Below are positions 6,698 to 12,498 of a stretch of DNA of 14,391 bases, piece by piece. Position 1 is the first letter of the stretch; each line of letters begins with the position of its first letter. The stretch comes from Alphaproteobacteria bacterium UBA4588 (GTDB lineage: Bacteria; Pseudomonadota; Alphaproteobacteria; Puniceispirillales; Puniceispirillaceae). The notes beneath the pieces were generated by a model. It was not told the DNA's origin, searched no databases, and saw only the letters and a program-made list of their open reading frames with translations. A program made the translations under genes and the position numbers. Where the stretch lies: positions 1-14,391 of the forward strand of contig DGJU01000034.1 of NCBI GenBank assembly GCA_002387605.1. Direction: 5' to 3'.

Positions 6698-7855
6698 ATG
6701 ACACTCACATCTCCCCGGCTCTTCCTACGCCCCCAGAATGGTATCTTCCTTGCCTTTGGTATTTATGCCCTTAGTGTTGGGGCTATCTTCCCACGACTTG
6801 GTGATATGCAGCATCAAATGGGGATTGGGGAGGGCATGCTTGGCATGTCTGTTATTGGCGCTGCGCTTGGCGTGCAATTATCACTTTTTTTTGCCAGCCG
6901 AATATTGCAGGTGCTGGGATTTCGTCTTGTCATGCTATTGGGCGTGCCCATCATTGGTGGCGCCGAGATGATATCAACATTATCGGCTGGACCACTGATG
7001 TTTTTCATTTGCTTGTTTATCGCAGGCCTTGCCATCGGAGTTGTTGAGGTTGCCGTCAATGTCGAGGCCGACCTTATAGAGGGGACACTCAAACGCCGCA
7101 TCATGAATAGATGTCATGCCTTCTGGAGTTTGGGGTTTTTTGGTGCTGGATTATCAGGCGCCTTGCTTGCCCAATTTTATAGTCCCATATTCTGGCATAT
7201 GGCTGGGTTTCTTGGCGTTACCAGCGCTATGATAATACTGCTGCTCGCTCATTATCGCCCTGCCACACAGCGGCTAGATGAACAAGCAGATACAGCTATT
7301 TTTGCCTATCCAACCAAACCGATATTGATGCTGGTCGCACTGACCTTATCAGCAATGTTGCTAGAGGGCGCAGGCACTGACTGGTCTGTTATCTTCATGC
7401 GTGACATTTTTTCAACACCGCCCTTTATAAGCGGGATGGCCTTTGCGCTTGGCGCGTTAAGCCAATTCATTGTGAGGTTTTTTGCTGACCGTTTTGTTGA
7501 CCAATATGGGCCAGAGAAAATTACCTCTTATTCAGTTATTGCGCTTGGCATAGGGGTTATTCTTGTTACGTTTGCGCCACTTCCCCTTATTGCCCTTGGC
7601 GGGTTTGTACTTTTGGGGGCGGGTAATGCGGTGATCTTTCCGCTGGCAATCTCGGCCGCTGCACAGCGCACGGACAGGCCTGCCTCTGTGAATGTCGCTG
7701 CCGTCGCCCAACTGTCATTTATTGTCTTTTTACTTGCACCGCCATTCCTTGGCATAATGGCAGAGCAGTTCGGCATTCGCAGCGCTTTCGGGATTTGTTT
7801 CCCGCTTGTGATACTAAGCTGGTTTTCGGTAAAATCACTTCGCGCGCCGCAGTAA
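6698..7855 (+). CDS. MFS transporter, YbjJ-like
   Basis: This is a 385-residue inner-membrane protein of the major facilitator superfamily with about 12 hydrophobic segments and a cytoplasmic loop near residues 188-205. The pattern, including GLAIGVVEVAVNVEAD in the first half and GAGNAVIFPLAISAAA with DRPASVNVAAVAQ in the second, resembles the YbjJ-like/fucose-permease-type group. Substrates of that group are mostly unassigned, so the cargo here is unknown. The ATG at 6698 gives a complete first helix; the ribosome binding site is weak (AGAAG). It follows the IclR gene in the same direction but is separated by 120 bp and a small palindrome, so it may have its own promoter. It ends 34 bp from the convergent pirin gene. 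Confidence 0.9.
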   Translation: MTLTSPRLFLRPQNGIFLAFGIYALSVGAIFPRLGDMQHQMGIGEGMLGMSVIGAALGVQLSLFFASRILQVLGFRLVMLLGVPIIGGAEMISTLSAGPLMFFICLFIAGLAIGVVEVAVNVEADLIEGTLKRRIMNRCHAFWSLGFFGAGLSGALLAQFYSPIFWHMAGFLGVTSAMIILLLAHYRPATQRLDEQADTAIFAYPTKPILMLVALTLSAMLLEGAGTDWSVIFMRDIFSTPPFISGMAFALGALSQFIVRFFADRFVDQYGPEKITSYSVIALGIGVILVTFAPLPLIALGGFVLLGAGNAVIFPLAISAAAQRTDRPASVNVAAVAQLSFIVFLLAPPFLGIMAEQFGIRSAFGICFPLVILSWFSVKSLRAPQ

Positions 7856-7864
7856 TACCCCAAT

Positions 7865-7883
7865 GATAAGAGCCTGCCTTATC
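7865..7883. terminator. Weak hairpin between convergent MFS and pirin genes
   Basis: GATAAG (7865-7870) pairs with CTTATC (7878-7883) around a seven-base loop in the 34-bp gap between two convergent genes. On the plus strand a T-run (7892-7896) begins about nine bases later, inside the end of the pirin gene. The stem is short and AT-rich, so it would be a poor intrinsic terminator alone. Position rather than strength supports the call. Confidence 0.3.
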
Positions 7884-7889
7884 GCACGC

Positions 7890-8816
7890 TTATTTTTGCC
7901 AGCCCGCCGCAGATGTTTTAATAAAGCTTCCATTATTGAGTTCGCGCACAGCGGTACGTAACTCGTCTTGCGTATTCATTACAATCGGGCCATGCCATGC
8001 AACAGGCTCGCGCAAAGGGGCGCCAGATATCAATAAAAACCGCACGCCATGGTCACCTGATGTAACCGTAACCTCATCACCGCCGCCAAAAACAACCAAT
8101 GTTCGATTGCCAGACATATCGCGGATTTTCAGCTCTTCACCGAGAAATTCTTTTTCAACATTCACACCAAACGGGTTTGAGGCATCTTCAAACCGCGCAC
8201 TACCTTCAAAGATATAAGCAAAGCCCTGACGGCGTGTATCAAAGGGGAATTTTTTGAAACATCGCGGCGGCAAGGTTATATCCAAATATTGTGGGTCAGC
8301 AGCAATGCCATCAACAGGCCCGCCATAGCCGCGATAATTGCCGGCAATGACACGGATTTTGCTGTCATCATCATCATGTAATTCGGAAATTTCAGCCGAT
8401 TTTATATCCTGATACCGCGGCGTTGTCATTTTCTGCGACGATGGCAGGTTAGCCCATAACTGAAACCCATGCATTGCCCCTTGCGTATCACCATGCGGCA
8501 TTTCCTGATGAATGATACCTGAGCCAGCTGTCATCCATTGAATGTCGCCGCCGCCAAGGGTGCCAACATTACCAAGACTATCAGCGTGATCAACAGTGCC
8601 TTTTAGGACATAGGTGATTGTCTCAATGCCGCGATGAGGGTGCCACGGAAACCCATTTTGGTAGAGCTGGGGATCATCATTGCGAAAATCATCCATCATC
8701 AAAAAGGGATCAAATGGCGTGGTATCACCAAAGCCAAATACACGATGTAAATGAACGCCAGCACCTTCGGTTGTAGGGCGGGCCTCACTCTGCATTTTAA
8801 CGGGGCGAATTGACAT
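7890..8816 (-). CDS. Pirin family protein
   Basis: This is a 308-residue two-domain cupin of the pirin family. The N-terminal iron site is complete: His59 and His61 in HPHRGIET, His103 and Glu105 in HQEM, the same pattern as human pirin and E. coli YhhW. The C-terminal pirin domain (about 175-290) is also present. Bacterial pirins of this type can have quercetinase (flavonol dioxygenase) activity or act as redox-sensing partners; which applies here cannot be told. GGAG seven bases before the ATG supports the start. It is the last gene of the minus-strand run CDGSH-like, DoxX, GHR, pirin, 83 bp behind GHR, and fits a role in handling quinone-like or electrophilic compounds. Confidence 0.95.
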   Translation of the reverse strand: MSIRPVKMQSEARPTTEGAGVHLHRVFGFGDTTPFDPFLMMDDFRNDDPQLYQNGFPWHPHRGIETITYVLKGTVDHADSLGNVGTLGGGDIQWMTAGSGIIHQEMPHGDTQGAMHGFQLWANLPSSQKMTTPRYQDIKSAEISELHDDDDSKIRVIAGNYRGYGGPVDGIAADPQYLDITLPPRCFKKFPFDTRRQGFAYIFEGSARFEDASNPFGVNVEKEFLGEELKIRDMSGNRTLVVFGGGDEVTVTSGDHGVRFLLISGAPLREPVAWHGPIVMNTQDELRTAVRELNNGSFIKTSAAGWQK

Positions 8817-8899
8817 TATTGTTCTCCAGCTTTTCGCATAACCAGTTATTCTTGGATGTCATAAAGACAGTGATAGCGCATCATAAAGGCTGTCTCATA

Positions 8900-9880
8900 T
8901 TAGCTCAGATTTGAGCGGTCATGTGCCGCCATGAAATCAATAGATGGGCCTACCGGGACAATCCTTGTTGGGTTTATTGTCTCATGGCTTGCATAATAAT
9001 GGTATTTGATATGCTCCATATTGACGCTTGCTGCGACACCTGGCTGTTGGTAAAGGTCGCACAGATATCCTTGTAAATGCGGATAGTCAGCTATTCTGCG
9101 AATATTGCACTTGAAATGCCCGACATAAACAGCATCGAACCTGACCAAGGTTGTGAAAAGCCGCCAATCGGCTTCGGTTATGTCACCTCCTATGAGATAA
9201 CGTTGCGATGAAAGGCGTTCTTCTAGCCAATCAAGTGTTTCAAACAACGGTGTTACAGCTTCCTCATAGGCTTCTTTGGTCGTTGCAAAACCAGCCTTAT
9301 AAACACCGTTATTCACTGTCCCATAAATTCTATCATTCAGAGCATCGATTTCAGCGCGCAAGGCATCGGGGTAAAAATCACCCGGCTGAGCGCCACTCTC
9401 ATCAAAGGCAGTGTTAAACATCCGAATGATTTCTGACGACTCGTTCGAAACAATAGTGCCGGTCTGCTTGTCCCACAAAATCGGGACTGTAACCCTGCCA
9501 GAATAGTCTGGCTTGGCAGCGGTATAGACTTGGTACAGATACTCAGCCCCATTTACTATATCAGGGATAACGCCGTCTGCCGGCATAAATGTCCAGCCAT
9601 TTTCAGCCATATAGTGATGCACAACAGAGACCGAAATCATCTCTTCCAATCCTTTGAGGGCGCGGAAGATCATAGTACGATGGGCCCACGGGCAGGCGAG
9701 CGAAACATAAAGGTGATAACGCCCCGGCTCAGCTTTAAAGCCGCCATCTCCGGTTGGACCAGCGCTACCATCAGCCGTGACCCAGTTCCTGAAATGAGGC
9801 GAGCGCCGCACAAAGCGTCCACCAGTCTCTTTTGTATCGTACCAGCGGTCTACCCAGCGGCCTTCTTGAAGCAATCCCAT
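8900..9880 (-). CDS. yqjG: Glutathionyl-hydroquinone reductase (Xi-class GST), YqjG-like
   Basis: This enzyme reduces glutathionyl-hydroquinones to hydroquinones using glutathione, in the cytosol. With the start at 9880 the protein has 326 residues, and its opening MGLLQEGRW aligns without gaps to the start of E. coli YqjG as I remember it. That places the catalytic Cys63 in LACPWAHRT at the same number. Other Xi-class hallmarks are ENGWTF (Trp96), SGRVTVPILWD, SNESSEIIRMFN and NNGVYKAGFA (Tyr194). An ATG two codons upstream (9886) is in frame, but AAGGG is only three bases before it and nine before 9880, so 9880 is preferred. It follows the DoxX gene, as yqjG follows yqjF in E. coli, and precedes pirin. 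Confidence 0.95.
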   Translation of the reverse strand: MGLLQEGRWVDRWYDTKETGGRFVRRSPHFRNWVTADGSAGPTGDGGFKAEPGRYHLYVSLACPWAHRTMIFRALKGLEEMISVSVVHHYMAENGWTFMPADGVIPDIVNGAEYLYQVYTAAKPDYSGRVTVPILWDKQTGTIVSNESSEIIRMFNTAFDESGAQPGDFYPDALRAEIDALNDRIYGTVNNGVYKAGFATTKEAYEEAVTPLFETLDWLEERLSSQRYLIGGDITEADWRLFTTLVRFDAVYVGHFKCNIRRIADYPHLQGYLCDLYQQPGVAASVNMEHIKYHYYASHETINPTRIVPVGPSIDFMAAHDRSNLS

Positions 9881-9931
9881 AACCATCTACCCTTATAAGC
9901 CTGTTATTAATTTATCACGGATAAACACCAC

Positions 9932-10339
9932 CTAAGTGCGGCGATGATTATCAAGCGAGTAACTTCCAGCGCCATGAGCAACAAGGAACAAAAATCCTCC
10001 TGCTATAGCAACATTCTTCATAAACATAATCATTTCAACCTGATCCTCAAAATTAGCGTGGAAAAGGATAGCCGATACAAGACAAAAGCCTGCAAGAAGG
10101 GCTGCAAAAATTCTTGTTTTCCACCCAGCTATAATTGCTAACCCCCCAAAAACCTCAAGCGCAATAGCCAGAGGCAGCATGGCTCCTGGCACGCCCATAG
10201 CTTCCATCCAGCCTACTGTATTATCATAGTTGCCAATTTTGTTAAGGCCAGACATGACGAACATGCCGGAGATGAATAACCGCCCAATGGGAGCCGAAAA
10301 AGGGATGATGGGGGCAAAAAGATTATCTAGTTTTGACAT
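9932..10339 (-). CDS. yqjF: DoxX family membrane protein, YqjF-like
   Basis: This 135-residue inner-membrane protein has four predicted helices (about 17-38, 55-73, 78-97, 107-125) and is of the DoxX family. The segments GWMEAMGVPGAMLPLAIALE, LFHANFEDQ and MFMKNVAIAGGFL closely resemble E. coli YqjF as I remember it. DoxX proteins are small redox-associated membrane proteins of uncertain mechanism. A longer in-frame opening reaches 10405, but ATG 10339 has AGGA ahead of it and starts at the expected homologous position, and the longer form would run through a hairpin. The gene lies 52 bp upstream of the GHR gene and 75 bp behind the CDGSH-like gene, with a strong hairpin in that gap. Confidence 0.93.
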   Translation of the reverse strand: MSKLDNLFAPIIPFSAPIGRLFISGMFVMSGLNKIGNYDNTVGWMEAMGVPGAMLPLAIALEVFGGLAIIAGWKTRIFAALLAGFCLVSAILFHANFEDQVEMIMFMKNVAIAGGFLFLVAHGAGSYSLDNHRRT

Positions 10340-10374
10340 TGAAACATTTCCTGAAAAAAGATGAGGATATAATG

Positions 10375-10411
10375 ATGAGCCAACAGCTCTCGTTGTTGGC
10401 CTCATTTTTTT
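10375..10411 (+). terminator. Strong hairpin plus T-run, orientated against the operon
   Basis: ATGAGCCAACA (10375-10385) pairs with TGTTGGCCTCAT (10394-10405) in an 11-pair stem with one bulge and an eight-base loop. TTTTTTT follows at 10405-10411 on the plus strand. That is a textbook intrinsic terminator for plus-strand transcription, yet the genes on both sides run on the minus strand. In the sense transcript the hairpin is preceded by A's and lacks an immediate U-tract, so there it may act as an mRNA-stabilising or attenuating structure between the CDGSH-like and DoxX genes. Confidence 0.6.
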
Positions 10412-10414
10412 GGG

Positions 10415-10552
10415 CTATTTTTTGGCTTTTTCTGCCTGCCGCGCTTCATACACAGCTTTCTTTGCCTGATAATCTTCCTCAGATAAGGCGTGCCATCCAA
10501 TACAATTTCCTGTTGGGGAGCGGCCACAGCCGCATTTTGGTGCTTCACTCAT
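10415..10552 (-). CDS. 45-aa CDGSH-like Cys3His metal-binding protein
   Basis: A 46-codon frame encodes a small protein whose first 21 residues hold KCGCGRSPTGNCIGWH. The arrangement C-x-C-x2-S-x4-C-x-G-x-H closely follows the CDGSH iron-sulphur signature (C-x-C-x2-S-x3-P-x-C-D-G-S-H), with CIGWH in place of CDGSH and one residue fewer between the second and third cysteines. Cys7, Cys9, Cys17 and His21 would be the ligands for a [2Fe-2S] cluster or a zinc ion. The rest is a charged helix rich in Ala, Lys and Glu (LSEEDYQAKKAVYEARQ). AGGGA about ten bases before the ATG supports translation. It is the first gene of the operon ahead of DoxX, GHR and pirin, and faces the LysR gene. I think similar tiny proteins exist in other genomes but know of no tested function. 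Confidence 0.8.
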   Translation of the reverse strand: MSEAPKCGCGRSPTGNCIGWHALSEEDYQAKKAVYEARQAEKAKK

Positions 10553-10602
10553 TATGATATTTCCCTATTTTGATGTTTTTATGGTCGCGTAACGATTGCA
10601 AG

Positions 10603-10608
10603 ACTATA
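10603..10608 (-). promoter_or_regulatory. Candidate -10 element of the detoxification operon
   Basis: On the minus strand this hexamer reads TATAGT, five of six matches to TATAAT. It lies about 50 bp upstream of the CDGSH-like start. The first inverted repeat (10614-10629) occupies the spacer and -35 zone just upstream, with no good -35 hexamer, as expected for a promoter that depends on a bound LysR activator. Inference from position and sequence only. Confidence 0.4.
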
Positions 10609-10613
10609 CATTA

Positions 10614-10629
10614 ATAACTCTAAAGTTAT
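10614..10629. promoter_or_regulatory. Operator candidate 1: ATAACT-CTAA-AGTTAT
   Basis: This is a perfect inverted repeat with six-base arms in the 118-bp gap between the CDGSH-like and lysR-type genes. It overlaps a perfect plus-strand TATAAT (10627-10632) that could be the -10 of the LysR gene, and sits in the -35 area of the opposing operon. LysR regulators typically bind a short dyad upstream of the divergent target, so this is the likely recognition site. Confidence 0.6.
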
Positions 10630-10653
10630 AATATTGTATTTTGTATTTAACTA

Positions 10654-10667
10654 TTACTCTGGAGTTA
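10654..10667. promoter_or_regulatory. Operator candidate 2 overlapping the lysR ribosome binding site
   Basis: TTACTCTGGAGTTA matches 11 of 14 bases of TAACTCTAAAGTTA at 10615-10628, 39 bp away, close to a whole number of helical turns. The ribosome binding site GGAG (10661-10664) of the LysR gene lies in its centre, where the two copies differ. Binding here would repress the regulator's own gene, the common autoregulation of this family. Confidence 0.55.
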
Positions 10668-10670
10668 ATA

Positions 10671-11594
10671 ATGACACTCTATGCAAATGGGTTTGAAATG
10701 ATGCGTGAGGTTGCCCATCATGCGAGCTTTACCAAAGCTGCGATTGCTTTGGGTGTTTCTGGGGCGGCTGTTAGCAGACAAGTCAAAACATTAGAAGAGC
10801 GCCTTGGACTGGTTCTATTTCATAGAACAACCCGCACAGTTGTTGTAACTGAAGCTGGCAAGCAGCTTATTGATACACTTAATAGGGGGGATGATGAGGT
10901 ATCTCATCTTCTTGAGCAGCTAGCAGAAGGTCAGGAGCGGCCCTCGGGGCGATTAAAGATTAATGCACCAATGGCTTTTGGCGAGAGGTTTCTGATTGGA
11001 CCAATAGCAGATTATGCTCGATTATACCCTGATGTAATCGTTGACGCCGAATTTAACGATAAGCGCGTTCACCTCATTGAGGAAGGCTATGACCTTGTTA
11101 TCCGGATTGGCGCATTGGAAGATTCAGGTTTGATTGCAAAACGCCTCTGCGATTTCCCGTTATACTTATGTGCAAGCCCGTCTTTTATAGAGCGATATGG
11201 CATGCCAAACTCGCCTGATGATCTGCGCACACTGCCAGCGGTTATCTATACAAATTTGGCATCAGGCTCTGTCTTTAACTACCGTTCTGAAGACGCAAAG
11301 CACGGTTCTATAAATCTAAAAGCCGCTATTTATGCCAACAGCACCGGCATGTTAATGGAGAGCGCCGTCCAAGGTATTGGATTTGCCCAATTACCTTACT
11401 TTGTGTGTCGCCAACACCTTGAGGATGGCAGGTTAATAAAGCTGCTACCAGAGTATGAATCCATGCCCGAAAGGAGCATTTATGCCATCTACCCAGATAA
11501 AAGGTTTCTGCCTCTTAAGGTGCGAAAATTCATTGATATGCTATCCGATCGTCTCGGCAAAGATATGGATATTTCTGCGCCCACCACCCCATAA
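10671..11594 (+). CDS. LysR family transcriptional regulator, CrgA-like
   Basis: This 307-residue LysR-type regulator has an N-terminal winged helix (about 1-60; the SGAAVSRQVKTLEERLG recognition and linker helices are clear) and a periplasmic-binding-protein-like effector domain. The segment PSGRLKINAPMAFGERFL and the EEGYDLVIRIG motif place it in the CrgA-like branch, not obviously an orthologue of E. coli YhaJ. The ATG at 10671 has GGAG seven bases upstream and gives a normal N-terminus; an in-frame upstream ATG (10641) would add ten residues across the operator repeat. The gene is divergent from the CDGSH-DoxX-GHR-pirin operon and probably controls it. Cys160, Cys167 and Cys246 in the effector domain are possible redox or electrophile sensing residues, but this is speculation. 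Confidence 0.95.
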   Translation: MTLYANGFEMMREVAHHASFTKAAIALGVSGAAVSRQVKTLEERLGLVLFHRTTRTVVVTEAGKQLIDTLNRGDDEVSHLLEQLAEGQERPSGRLKINAPMAFGERFLIGPIADYARLYPDVIVDAEFNDKRVHLIEEGYDLVIRIGALEDSGLIAKRLCDFPLYLCASPSFIERYGMPNSPDDLRTLPAVIYTNLASGSVFNYRSEDAKHGSINLKAAIYANSTGMLMESAVQGIGFAQLPYFVCRQHLEDGRLIKLLPEYESMPERSIYAIYPDKRFLPLKVRKFIDMLSDRLGKDMDISAPTTP

Positions 11595-11731
11595 AGCTAG
11601 CGGTTATGGCTACCCGATAATATGATAGTTTTTCATAGCCGGTTATTTGACGCTACCCTTGCAAGCGATAGTGTGGTCAAACTCAGTAACCCTGCAAGAC
11701 GAGCGATAGCTTTTGAAAGAAGACGGCACAG

Positions 11732-12274
11732 ATGCGTGAGCTATTCCAACTATGGTCTGCCAGCTTAACAGACAAGCAGATTGACGATATTATCCATACC
11801 GCTACTTGCCAGCCAGAGCAGGGAGCTACTATCTTTGCCTCTTCTGAAATAGTCGCAGAAACACGGGTTAGCACAATCCGCTGGCTAACAGAACAATGGG
11901 TGCAGAATTTGCTATGGCATTATGTCAGAAAGGCAAATAATGACTCGTTCGCTATAGATGTCGACAATAAAGCCGAAATGCAATTCACAGAATATTATGC
12001 TGAACAGGGCGGTCATTATGATTGGCATCAGGATGTTCACTGGAATGGCCAGGCAGACACTGACAGAAAACTCTCTGTTACAGTACAGCTCAGCGATACA
12101 TCAGAATATGAAGGCGGTGATTTTGAATTTGATGAAGTGAAAACAACTGCCGACTTTAGATCAAAAGGAACTATTATAGTCTTTCCCTCTTACCTGCGCC
12201 ACCGCGTTCTGCCCGTAACATCAGGCACAAGACGCTCACTTGTTGCATGGTTTGTTGGGCCACGATGGAAATAG
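11732..12274 (+). CDS. 2-oxoglutarate/Fe(II)-dependent oxygenase (P4H-like)
   Basis: This 180-residue enzyme has the double-stranded beta-helix core of 2-oxoglutarate/Fe(II) oxygenases in the prolyl-4-hydroxylase-like group. The facial triad is visible: His99 and Asp101 in YDWHQD, and His157 in YLRHRVLPV. Arg168 should bind 2-oxoglutarate, and the segments RKLSVTVQLSD, EGGDFEF and LVAWFVGP are typical. Close relatives occur in marine bacteria and in T4-like cyanophages; their substrates are largely unknown. The start has no strong ribosome binding site. It follows the LysR gene by 137 bp with no clear terminator. Its C-terminus looks complete, ending at the usual GP motif, and directly abuts the HAD remnant. 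Confidence 0.92.
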   Translation: MRELFQLWSASLTDKQIDDIIHTATCQPEQGATIFASSEIVAETRVSTIRWLTEQWVQNLLWHYVRKANNDSFAIDVDNKAEMQFTEYYAEQGGHYDWHQDVHWNGQADTDRKLSVTVQLSDTSEYEGGDFEFDEVKTTADFRSKGTIIVFPSYLRHRVLPVTSGTRRSLVAWFVGPRWK

Positions 12275-12498
12275 CGCAACATTCTGTGCTGTTTGTTGGA
12301 GATTCGCCCAATGATGAAACGATGTTTGGTTATTTCACCTATTCAGTTGGCGTTGCCAATATCCAAGAAAGCTTGGCTTGTGAATTTCAGCGACCTACTT
12401 TTGTTACTAAACATAAGGGCGGAAAAGGGTTCACAGAAGTTGTTAACTATCTTCTTCAAACCAAAGCCTCCCCTCATCATGAAGAGGTCTCAAAATGA
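12265..12498 (+). pseudogene. C-terminal remnant of a HAD-IIB-type phosphatase
   Basis: About 77 codons match the end of HAD superfamily phosphatases of the sucrose-phosphatase/mannosyl-phosphoglycerate-phosphatase type. The motif IV sequence LFVGDSPNDETMF carries the Mg-binding aspartates and is followed by a conserved SVGVANI strand and a KGGKGFTEVV segment. Full-length members have about 250-270 residues; motifs I (DxD), II and III are all missing, so catalysis is not possible. The recognisable part starts only a few codons after the oxygenase stop (12274), and no upstream frame holds the lost portion, which points to a deletion that joined the two genes. An ATG at 12265, and one at 12247, could start translation inside the oxygenase end. 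The frame is still open and ends in an ATGA overlap with glpD, so it may survive as a coupling leader. Confidence 0.8.

Noticed and set aside
8903..8916. Small inverted repeat GCTCA-GATT-TGAGC at the GHR 3' end
   Set aside because: It lies within the last codons of the gene, has a five-pair stem and no T-run, and does not separate GHR from pirin convincingly.
9530..9898. 122-codon plus-strand frame opposite the GHR gene
   Set aside because: The minus-strand GHR has catalytic Cys63 and full-length similarity to YqjG; the opposite frame is a by-product of its codon use.
10333..10557. 74-codon plus-strand frame across the CDGSH-like gene and hairpin
   Set aside because: It reads through the terminator-like hairpin and has no family resemblance; the minus strand holds a motif-bearing gene there.
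11659..11713. Repeated TGCAAG and GCGATAG words before the oxygenase gene
   Set aside because: Short, unevenly spaced and without dyad symmetry; no basis for calling an operator.
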